From: Pseudomonadota bacterium
GTDB taxonomy: Bacteria > Pseudomonadota > Gammaproteobacteria > Steroidobacterales > Steroidobacteraceae
Length of the DNA stretch: 5,626 bases
Direction of reading: 5' to 3'
NCBI GenBank assembly: GCA_021792815.1
Contig: JAJYTX010000223.1
Span: 1 to 5,626, forward strand
Made by a program: the position numbers and the translations under genes. Position 1 is the stretch's first letter. Every line of letters begins with the position of its first letter. Of the stretch, positions 1-5,000 are shown piece by piece. Under the pieces are notes generated by a model. It saw nothing but the letters and a program-made list of their open reading frames with translations. It did not search any database and had not been told where the DNA came from.

Positions 1-1
1 G

Positions 2-214
2 CTCTATCGCGAGGTGCAGCTCGGGCTCTGCCCGGCGCCAATTCGCCCCCAGGGCACGAAAATCGCCGCGTGGCCGTCGAGTGAAATCGAGGCCATCAAT
101 CAGGCTGAAATCGCTGGGGCGGGTCCAGACGAAATCCGCGCGCTCGTGCGCGAACTTGTGGCGCAGCGCACCGCTGGCCGCCAGCCGACAGCCCCCGCGA
201 CCGCGGCGGCCTAA
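2..214 (+). CDS. AlpA-family regulator/excisionase, 3' part only
   Basis: The reading frame is open from base 2 and enters the window already inside the gene; it ends at TAA 212-214, so about 70 C-terminal residues are visible. They begin LYREVQLG and contain CPAPIRPQGTKIAAWPSSEIEAI. This matches the second half of the AlpA winged-helix fold: recognition helix, the wing 'P.P....G.K..AW', then 'S.EIEA' opening the last helix. Family knowledge: AlpA proteins are small MerR-like DNA-binding proteins of P4-type satellites and integrative islands that activate integrase expression or assist excision. The tail EIRALVRELVAQ plus an Ala/Pro-rich end is seen in longer island versions. The Met at base 14 is internal to the fold and is unlikely to be the true start. 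The primase-helicase begins 63 bases downstream, the usual AlpA-then-primase order of such islands. The first helix is outside the window. Confidence 0.75.
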   Translation, partial: LYREVQLGLCPAPIRPQGTKIAAWPSSEIEAINQAEIAGAGPDEIRALVRELVAQRTAGRQPTAPATAAA

Positions 215-228
215 CATCCCACACGAAA

Positions 229-259
229 ACGCCTCGGCCGGTGACACGGCGCGAGGCGT
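229..259. promoter_or_regulatory. Inverted repeat / stem-loop between alpA-like gene and primase-helicase
   Basis: ACGCCTCG at 229-236 pairs perfectly with CGAGGCGT at 252-259 (8 bp). GCC 237-239 can pair with GGC 248-250, enclosing GGTGACAC. On the + strand it is followed by GAAAGAG and not by a T-run, so it is a poor terminator for alpA. On the - strand the stem is followed by only four T's. It lies just ahead of the start region of the 278 gene, so an operator or an mRNA structure affecting that gene is possible. The structure is seen directly; its function is inferred. Confidence 0.5.
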
Positions 260-277
260 GAAAGAGTCCCAAACGTC

Positions 278-2866
278 ATGCAAACTCTACCTGAATCTGC
301 GCGCGCGCCGCAAGGAAATTTCGCGCGGCAACCAGACCATACCGAGATCCGCCGCGCCCTCGAGCTGCTGCACCCCTTTGGCGTGGTCGAGCTCCGGGCA
401 CTGTTCCAACGCGGCCGCAAGCGCACCAGTGCCGGGTATTTTGACCCCGAGCACCGGGCCGAGCTCATCGAGGCCGCTGCCAACCTCAACGCGGACGGCG
501 CGGCGGTCTACGTCAACCTGAACCCGCTGGATGAGCAATTGCTCAGCCGGTACGCGAACCGCGTCGAGGACTACGCCCAGGCCACGGCGACGGATGCCAA
601 CGTCACCAGCCGGCGCTGGCTCCTGATCGACTTGGACCCTGCGCGCCCGAAGGACACCAGTGCCACCAACGCGCAGCTCGAGGCGGCGAAGGCCTCGGCC
701 CGGGGGATCTACGGCGCGCTGCAGGAACGCGGCTGGCCGAAGCCGGCGGTGGCTGAGAGCGGCAACGGGGTGCACCTGCTATACCGCATCGACTTGCCGA
801 ACGATGACGCGAGCCGCGACCTCGTCAAGGATTGCCTCAACGCGCTGGCGCAGATGTTCGACGATGCGGCCGTCAAGGTGGATCGGTCCGTGTTCAACGC
901 GGCGAGGATCGTGAAGTTATACGGCACGCTCGCGAACAAAGGCGACAACACCCCGACCGCGCCATGGCGGCTTTCCCGCATCGCGCTCGTGCCCGACGAA
1001 CTCCGCCCGGTGCCGTTGGAGCTGCTCCAGGCGCTGGCTGCTGAGGCGAAGCCGGCCGAGAGACCCAGAGCGAACGGCTCAGCGCAGGATGGCGCGCGGG
1101 CATGGAGTGAGGCCGACGTGGCGGCCTTTCTGGGCCGCGCGGGACTCGAGGTAGTCGGCGAGCCTGGGCCGCACGACGGCGCGATGCGGTGGAAGCTGCG
1201 CCGGTGCCCGTTCAATGTCGAGCACGGCCCGGGCGAGGCGGCTGTGTTTCAAATGCCGGACGGGCGCCTGGGCTTCAAGTGTCAGCATAACGGGTGCGCT
1301 GATCGCCACTGGGCCGACCTGCGCGAGCTCGTGGATGGGCCGAGGGAGCGGCGGCACAGCGCTGGAGATTCTCAGCGTCGCGAGTCCCATGGCGCTCCGG
1401 CCGCGCCGACGCCATTGCCGAGCGAGCTGCCGGCTGTGGACCCGTTCGACTACGAGCTTTTGCCCCCGGTCCTGCGCGCGCGCGTCGAGGACGTTGCCGA
1501 GCGCATGCAGTGCCCGCCTGATTACCCCGCGGTGGCGCTCATCGTGACGCTCGCCAGCGTGATCGGTCGCCGCTGCGGGATTCGGCCGAAGCGGGAAGAT
1601 GATTGGACCGTGGTGCCAAACCTGTGGGGCGCGATCATCGGGCGGCCGGGCGTCATGAAGTCGCCACCGCTGACGGAGATCATGCGCCCTTTGCAGGTTT
1701 TGCAGGCTCGTGCCATAGATATTTTTAAAATTGAGCAGACGGAACACAAGGCGAGCGCTCTGGTTGCCGATGAGGCTGAGCGCGTAGCGAAGGACTCAAT
1801 CCGTAAGGCGCTGAAGGCCGGGAAGAACAGCACCGCCCATGATCTAGCGCATGCCGCCGTGGAGAGCGACAACACCGCGCCAGTGTGCCGGCGGTACCTG
1901 GTGAACGACGTGACCGTTGAGAAGCTCGGGGAAATCCTCAATCAGAATCCGAACGGGCTGCTGCTCTACCGCGACGAGCTGAACGGGTTTTTCCGAACGC
2001 TCGAGCGCCAGGGGCACGAAGCAGACCGGGCGTTTTACCTCGAGGCCTGGAACGGTGACGGATCGTTCACCTACGACCGAATCGGACGCGGCACGTTGCA
2101 CATAACTGGGTGCTGCCTCTCAATCATCGGGAGCATTCAGCCGGGCCCCGTTACGGCGCTTGTCCGTGACCTGCGCGGTACTGGTGACGATGGCCTGCTG
2201 CAACGCTTCCAGCTCGCCGTATGGCCTGACCTTCCGACGCATTGGCGAAATATCGACCGGCCACCGGACTACCGCGCGGCCGACGCGGTCCGCGAGGTGC
2301 TCGAGCGGCTCGACGGCATGGCGCCCATGCAGGACGCCACGGAGCCGGGTGCGATCCGCGCCGTGCGGTTCACTTCGGAGGCGCAAGAGCTGTTCGATGT
2401 ATGGCGCGCCTCGCTCGAGACCCGGCTGCGGGGGGATAGCGCGCACCCGATGCTTGAGGCACACCTCGCGAAGTACCGCTCACTCATCCCGAGTCTCGCG
2501 CTGATCCTCCATCTCACTGAGTCACCGGATGGGCCCGTGGAACTGGAGGCGCTCGAGCGCGCCGTGGCATGGGGCGAGTACCTCGAGACTCACGCGCGGA
2601 GGATCTACGCCCCCGCGCTCGCGCCGGACCTCGACGCGGCGCGGACGCTGCTCGGTCATCTGAAGCGCGGCGACCTCGGCGCCACGTTCGCGCTCCGTGA
2701 CATCTACAACAAAGGTTGGACCGGACTCGGCACCAGGGACGAAGCGGCCGCAGCTGTCGGGGTGCTGGCTGATTACGACTGGCTCACGTCCATCACGGAG
2801 GACACGGCCGGCAGACCGCGTACCACCTACCACGTCCATCCGGCGATCAACGAGGGCGTCGCATGA
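278..2866 (+). CDS. Primase-helicase fusion: AEP-like primase + Zn finger + DUF3987 helicase
   Basis: An 862-residue replication protein. Residues about 20-250 form an archaeo-eukaryotic-primase-like domain: LLIDLD (115-120; D118/D120 as metal ligands), SGNGVHLLYR (161-170; H166), and D202 followed by FNAARIVKLYGT (206-217). A Zn-finger-like CX5HX18CX4C follows (C310, H316, C335, C340), then HWADLREL. After a Pro/Ala/Arg linker (about 355-385) comes a DUF3987 P-loop domain: Walker A-like GRPGVMKS (455-462), Walker B-like LLLYRDEL (561-568), and GDDGLLQRFQ (636-645) with R643 as a possible arginine finger. A winged-helix-like end lies at about 788-855. Expected role: primer synthesis and unwinding at the element's own origin in the cytoplasm. 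Walker A has Met where Gly is canonical before Lys; I recall this variant in DUF3987 proteins. The start ATG has a weak AAAGAG at 261-266. The stop overlaps the next gene by 4 bases, implying coupled translation. Confidence 0.88.
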   Translation: MQTLPESARAPQGNFARQPDHTEIRRALELLHPFGVVELRALFQRGRKRTSAGYFDPEHRAELIEAAANLNADGAAVYVNLNPLDEQLLSRYANRVEDYAQATATDANVTSRRWLLIDLDPARPKDTSATNAQLEAAKASARGIYGALQERGWPKPAVAESGNGVHLLYRIDLPNDDASRDLVKDCLNALAQMFDDAAVKVDRSVFNAARIVKLYGTLANKGDNTPTAPWRLSRIALVPDELRPVPLELLQALAAEAKPAERPRANGSAQDGARAWSEADVAAFLGRAGLEVVGEPGPHDGAMRWKLRRCPFNVEHGPGEAAVFQMPDGRLGFKCQHNGCADRHWADLRELVDGPRERRHSAGDSQRRESHGAPAAPTPLPSELPAVDPFDYELLPPVLRARVEDVAERMQCPPDYPAVALIVTLASVIGRRCGIRPKREDDWTVVPNLWGAIIGRPGVMKSPPLTEIMRPLQVLQARAIDIFKIEQTEHKASALVADEAERVAKDSIRKALKAGKNSTAHDLAHAAVESDNTAPVCRRYLVNDVTVEKLGEILNQNPNGLLLYRDELNGFFRTLERQGHEADRAFYLEAWNGDGSFTYDRIGRGTLHITGCCLSIIGSIQPGPVTALVRDLRGTGDDGLLQRFQLAVWPDLPTHWRNIDRPPDYRAADAVREVLERLDGMAPMQDATEPGAIRAVRFTSEAQELFDVWRASLETRLRGDSAHPMLEAHLAKYRSLIPSLALILHLTESPDGPVELEALERAVAWGEYLETHARRIYAPALAPDLDAARTLLGHLKRGDLGATFALRDIYNKGWTGLGTRDEAAAAVGVLADYDWLTSITEDTAGRPRTTYHVHPAINEGVA

Positions 2867-3441
2867 GCGCCATCGACCGGGTCCGCGAAAAGTTTCAAAC
2901 ACCTATGTCAGGTGGCAGCAAAGGCAGCAAAAGCCCTTCTGCTGGTTCTGCTGCCTCCCTACATAGGGATTCTGAAATACACGGGCACCCTTCTACTGGT
3001 TCTGCTGGTGCCTTGCATAGGGATTCTGAAAAGTTGAGCAGCCGGCCGCACGGCGCCTGCGCTACCTGCACTCACTTCGAAAAACGCCCCGGCGACAGCC
3101 CGCCCGGGCACTGTAGGCGGTTCAAAGTATCGACCGATGGCGCGTACGCGGACGGCTGTGCCGATGGATGGACCCCGGCGGCCGCTGTTGTGCGTGCACT
3201 GGAACGCCGCCGAGCGGAGGTTATAGCGCGGCTCAAGGCCGATCCGGCATTGCGCTACTCGTTCGACGTGCAGGGCGCTTCACCGATCGGCCCGGCGCAG
3301 GCTGACGTGAGCGTCATGCTCGGTGTGCGCACTGCTGACGGCGTTGTCACCGGCGAGCTCCGCGTGCCGGCCGAGCGCTGGCCCGGGCTGACCGTGTTCG
3401 CCGACTACTGGCGGACGGCCGCCGAAGGAGAATTGCAATGA
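2863..3441 (+). CDS. Uncharacterised four-cysteine protein with repeat-built N-terminus
   Basis: A 192-residue protein that I cannot name. Its ATG overlaps the primase-helicase stop (ATGA), with GAGGG at 2852-2856 as ribosome binding site, so the start is well supported. Residues 1-13 (MSAIDRVREKFQT) could be a short helix. Residues 14-55 are low-complexity Gly/Ser/Lys and encode three copies of a DNA repeat, giving PMSGGSKGSK, SAGSAASLHR and STGSAGALHR; the last two are each followed by DSE. Residues 66-99 hold C66, C69, C84 and C99 (CX2CX14CX14C) followed by DGW, which suggests a small zinc-binding ribbon. Residues 110-192 look folded and end in AERWPGLTVFADYW. Small Cys-rich proteins of this type are common next to DUF3987 genes in mobile islands, but no function is assigned. 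An accessory replication or DNA-binding role is only a guess from the neighbourhood. Confidence 0.72.
   Translation: MSAIDRVREKFQTPMSGGSKGSKSPSAGSAASLHRDSEIHGHPSTGSAGALHRDSEKLSSRPHGACATCTHFEKRPGDSPPGHCRRFKVSTDGAYADGCADGWTPAAAVVRALERRRAEVIARLKADPALRYSFDVQGASPIGPAQADVSVMLGVRTADGVVTGELRVPAERWPGLTVFADYWRTAAEGELQ
2902..2931 (+). repeat. 30-bp motif, copy A (+)
   Basis: CCTATGT 2902-2908, seven variable bases, CAGCAAA 2916-2922, two bases, CAGCAAA 2925-2931. All 21 specified positions fit the consensus shared by the four copies. It is translated as residues 14-23 (PMSGGSKGSK) of the 2863 gene and starts on a codon boundary. It points head-on at copy B, six bases away. Confidence 0.8.
2938..2967 (-). 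repeat. 30-bp motif, copy B (-)
   Basis: On the - strand it reads CCTATGT (2967-2961), seven bases, CAGCAGA (2953-2947), two bases, CAGCAGA (2944-2938). The spacing is identical to copy A. With copy A it makes an imperfect 66-bp palindrome (2902-2967). It encodes residues 26-35 of the 2863 gene (SAGSAASLHR) from the complementary strand. Confidence 0.8.
2992..3021 (-). repeat. 30-bp motif, copy C (-)
   Basis: It has the same orientation and geometry as copy B, 54 bp (18 codons) downstream. On the - strand it reads CCTATGC, seven bases, CAGCAGA, two bases, CAGTAGA, so 19 of 21 consensus positions match. Both B and C are followed on the + strand by GATTCTGAAA, so the duplication extends beyond the core. 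It encodes residues 44-53 (STGSAGALHR). Confidence 0.78.
3424..3430 (+). promoter_or_regulatory. Strong ribosome binding site for the 3438 gene
   Basis: GAAGGAG ends seven bases before ATG 3438 and lies inside the end of the upstream gene. It fixes the start at 3438, where ATG overlaps the preceding TGA. It is the best Shine-Dalgarno match in the operon, suggesting this gene can be translated well in addition to coupling. Confidence 0.75.
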
Positions 3442-3935
3442 TCGAAGTCGCAACGACCGAGCGCCCCTGGGCGCGCGAAGTGGATCACGCCGCTGATGGC
3501 GATTGTCCGGTTTGTTTCTACGGTACCGCGCGACGGTGCCGTTCTCGATGGCACCGCCAGGTGCTCGCCGCCGTGACCCCCCAGAGTGATCCACGGCTGC
3601 GCAATTTCAGCGAGCCTTACATGGCCGGCTCTTTTCGCGTAATTGAGGTACGCGGGCGCGAGTTCAGCGAACACGTCAGACACGCGGCAGTGTGCTGGCA
3701 CCTCGAGCACCGCATCTACCGCGGCGCACCGGATCGGGTTTCACTCTACCCGCAGCATCGCCGGTTCCTGCTGATTTCCCCAGATGATCGGCCGGTCGGC
3801 GCGGCGGTCGTTTTCCGCTGGCGGCGCGAGCCGCATGGAATCGAGTGGATGTGGGTTTCCCCGGACTATCGATCGCAGGCCTACCTGCTGCGCTTCGTGA
3901 TCGGGATGCGGTTCAAGGAGCTGGCCGCCGCCTAG
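3438..3935 (+). CDS. Uncharacterised protein, Cys/His cluster and incomplete GNAT-like C-terminus
   Basis: A 165-residue protein, overlapping the upstream gene by ATGA and preceded by GAAGGAG. Residues 23-39 contain C23, C26, C34 and H39 (CX2CX7CX4H), a possible metal site. Residues about 108-162 (RRFLLISPDDRPVGAAVVF, IEWMWVSPDYRSQAYL) resemble the central strands and helix of a GNAT acetyltransferase: two beta-strands joined by a turn, 'V.P.YR', then a helix. The acetyl-CoA loop expected as Q/RxxGxG/A reads RSQAYL, without the glycines. The protein also stops (TAG 3933-3935) where the last GNAT strands and helix should follow. It is therefore either a degenerate or truncated GNAT relative or an unrelated fold. 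Other frames after the stop do not restore a GNAT C-terminus. It is the last gene of the coupled operon; its function is unknown. Confidence 0.65.
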   Translation: MIEVATTERPWAREVDHAADGDCPVCFYGTARRCRSRWHRQVLAAVTPQSDPRLRNFSEPYMAGSFRVIEVRGREFSEHVRHAAVCWHLEHRIYRGAPDRVSLYPQHRRFLLISPDDRPVGAAVVFRWRREPHGIEWMWVSPDYRSQAYLLRFVIGMRFKELAAA

Positions 3936-3951
3936 GGGCGATCCTGCGCAA

Positions 3952-3970
3952 ACTGCTACCGTACTGCTAC
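3952..3970 (+). repeat. ACTGCTAC direct repeat
   Basis: ACTGCTAC occurs at 3952-3959 and again at 3963-3970, an 11-bp spacing, just after the stop of the 3438 gene. It is a short repeat about one helical turn apart; no function is assigned. Confidence 0.45.
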
Positions 3971-4239
3971 GTGGAGCTAGCTAGAGCGAAATCGAGGCCA
4001 TTACAAACCTGGAAATGCAGCATTGTGTAGACAAGGACCATAGGACTCGCAATCCGATGGTATGCCCTGAAATCACAGGGGATGCTCTGGATTGACGGGC
4101 CGCGCCCGCCGCAATGGCCAGGCGTCCGGCAGAGAAGTCCACTTTTGTCAGCAACGCGACAGGCCGGCCTCCTTTGCATGTGCGCGAAACCCCGCCGGCG
4201 CCGCGCTCAAGGCGCTCGACCGGCACCGCGAAATTCGTT

Positions 4240-4260
4240 GCGGCTATCGCGGCTATCGCG
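4240..4260 (+). repeat. 9-bp tandem repeat GCGGCTATC
   Basis: GCGGCTATC is at 4240-4248 and exactly again at 4249-4257, followed by GCG. It sits between GCACC (4223-4227) and GGTGC (4273-4277), with (A)AATT on each inner side, so it may lie in an imperfect inverted repeat. The 9-bp period equals that of the CAGCARA pair in the four-copy motif, although the sequence differs. Confidence 0.55.
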
Positions 4261-4397
4261 CCGCGCAATTCTGGTGCGCCGTGGTGCGGTCATCACCCGG
4301 CGAAATAGCCTGTTGCCGCAGCTGGGCGGCGTGCAATGTCGGCCACGATGACCGCGATTCGCCCGGGGCTGTGACGCGATCGCGGAGGGCGAGAAGG

Positions 4398-4422
4398 CCC
4401 CTAAATGCCCCTGGCGACCCCT
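4398..4422 (+). repeat. Three CCCCT repeats in exact 10-bp phase
   Basis: CCCCT occurs at 4398-4402, 4408-4412 and 4418-4422, each exactly 10 bp apart and so on the same helix face. The unit is short, but the exact periodicity and the similar phased sets nearby make a multi-subunit binding site possible. Confidence 0.4.
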
Positions 4423-4439
4423 GTGAGGCCGGCAAAGCA

Positions 4440-4460
4440 GGTGCGTGAAAACGACGCACC
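4440..4460 (+). promoter_or_regulatory. Perfect 7-bp hairpin
   Basis: GGTGCGT 4440-4446 and ACGCACC 4454-4460 are perfect complements around the loop GAAAACG. No T-run follows, so it is not a simple terminator. It could be a protein-binding inverted repeat or a structure within an origin or transcript. Confidence 0.5.
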
Positions 4461-4601
4461 GCGCCGCGCTCCTGGCGAGCGGCCCGCAGCAGTGGCAGCG
4501 CCGATCGCGCGCTGGTGAAGCGCAGAGCACCCCCGGCGGCAGGTGCGTGGCCGCAGCGGGTACCCCTGCTGCACCTCGGCCCCTGCACGCCGGCCTTGGA
4601 A

Positions 4602-4653
4602 GTTGTGCACGAGGTTGTGCGGAGGTTGTGCACCCGCCTGGCGTTCGCACAAC
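4602..4653. repeat. GTTGTGC repeat cluster (three direct, one inverted)
   Basis: GTTGTGC is at 4602-4608, 4614-4620 and 4625-4631, with spacings of 12 and 11 bp. The inverted form GCACAAC is at 4647-4653. Another inverted copy lies at 4696-4702 and another direct copy at 4973-4979, ahead of the RHH gene. The first and third copies extend to GTTGTGCAC. Iteron-like or operator-like organisation is seen directly; the binding protein is unknown. Confidence 0.6.
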
Positions 4654-4695
4654 CCGGCGCGATGATCTGAAACTCGACGAACGGGGCCCTGTGCG

Positions 4696-4708
4696 GCACA
4701 ACCTGTGC
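4696..4708. promoter_or_regulatory. GCACA-ACC-TGTGC dyad
   Basis: A perfect 5-bp inverted repeat with a 3-base centre. It contains an inverted GTTGTGC copy and, in ACCTGT (4701-4706), an inverted copy of the ACAGGT core repeated just downstream. It therefore joins the two repeat families and is a plausible dimeric protein site. Confidence 0.45.
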
Positions 4709-4712
4709 GAGT

Positions 4713-4742
4713 AACAGGTGACGAACAGGTTCCCGAACAGGT
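4713..4742 (+). repeat. AACAGGT triple direct repeat
   Basis: AACAGGT is at 4713-4719, 4724-4730 and 4736-4742, with spacings of 11 and 12 bp; the last two copies extend to GAACAGGT. This is the same one-turn spacing as the GTTGTGC set about 100 bp upstream. It is typical of iterons or cooperative operators; the role is inferred. Confidence 0.6.
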
Positions 4743-4801
4743 GCGTGGGCGGGGGGGAGCGGCCCGCCGGCATCGAGAGCCGCGCGGGCACGCTTTTTTT
4801 T
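4743..4801 (+). terminator. Probable rho-independent terminator
   Basis: GCCCGCCGGC (4762-4771) pairs with GCCG C GCGGGC (4779-4789, one bulged C) around the loop ATCGAGA. An outer GCGTG (4743-4747) can pair with CACGC (4789-4793), bringing the helix directly against eight T's at 4794-4801. The strong GC stem plus U-tract fits an intrinsic terminator for + strand transcripts. It would end read-through from the upstream operon or a transcript started inside the intergenic tract. The large one-sided internal loop of the outer stem lowers confidence. Confidence 0.55.
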
Positions 4802-4807
4802 CTAATG

Positions 4808-4837
4808 CCTATGTCGCGCGCCAGCAAAACCAGCAAA
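4808..4837 (+). repeat. 30-bp motif, copy D (+), non-coding
   Basis: CCTATGT 4808-4814, seven variable bases, CAGCAAA 4822-4828, two bases, CAGCAAA 4831-4837. It matches the consensus at 21 of 21 positions, with spacing identical to copy A about 1.9 kb upstream, although the variable bases differ. It starts six bases after the T-tract of the stem-loop and lies outside any supported gene. Confidence 0.8.
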
Positions 4838-4876
4838 TCGGTAACTCGCCGCGTGCAGGCAGGGGGAGGGCAAGGG

Positions 4877-4892
4877 CGGCGACACGGCGACA
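4877..4892 (+). repeat. 8-bp tandem repeat CGGCGACA
   Basis: CGGCGACA is at 4877-4884 and immediately again at 4885-4892, in a purine-rich stretch ahead of the possible alternative RHH start at 4909. No function can be assigned. Confidence 0.4.
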
Positions 4893-4984
4893 GCTGAGGG
4901 CGGGCGCCATGACTGGCGAAACGAAATTGACCGCCTTGCCAGAATTGAGGTTCGCTGTGCGCGGGTGCGTTGGTTGTGCGTTTG

Positions 4985-5000
4985 TCACACCTCCTCACAC
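4985..5000. promoter_or_regulatory. Candidate RHH operator (TCACAC x2)
   Basis: TCACAC is repeated at 4985-4990 and 4995-5000, exactly 10 bp apart, ending 16 bases before the RHH start at 5017. A GTTGTGC copy (4973-4979) lies just upstream. RHH dimers commonly bind short direct repeats about one turn apart in their own promoters, so autoregulation is plausible. No clear -35/-10 pair was found. If translation starts at 4909, this site would be coding. Confidence 0.35.

Larger units (their letters stand above)
4438..4747 (+). repeat. Three dispersed exact copies of CAGGTGCGTG
   Basis: The 10-mer CAGGTGCGTG occurs at 4438-4447, 4540-4549 and 4738-4747, all on the same strand. The first copy forms the left arm of the 4440-4460 hairpin. 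The third is fused to the last AACAGGT repeat and begins the stem-loop that precedes the T-tract. Three exact 10-mers within 310 bp is more than expected by chance even in GC-rich DNA, though I have not computed a probability. Confidence 0.55.

Noticed and set aside
81..521. 146-codon + strand frame overlapping the alpA-like and primase-helicase genes
   Set aside because: It conflicts with two frames that show clear family motifs. Its translation is Ser/Arg/Pro-rich and has no domain.
1079..1747. 222-codon - strand frame inside the primase-helicase
   Set aside because: Antisense shadow of a well-supported gene; the translation has no recognisable domain.
2902..3021. CRISPR-like array
   Set aside because: The units occur in both orientations without regular spacers and lie within a coding frame. 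No cas genes are present.
4037..4043. CCATAGG as a possible fifth motif copy (-)
   Set aside because: The reverse complement gives CCTATGG, but no CAGCARA follows at the required spacing.
3985..4095. Possible tRNA or attachment-site remnant in the lower-GC patch
   Set aside because: No T-loop consensus, acceptor stem or anticodon arm could be assembled. CCCTG/CAGGG at 4065-4080 is only a 5-bp hairpin.
4927..4955. TTGACC as a -35 promoter element for the RHH gene
   Set aside because: No acceptable -10 hexamer lies 16-18 bases downstream (gttcgc at the expected place).
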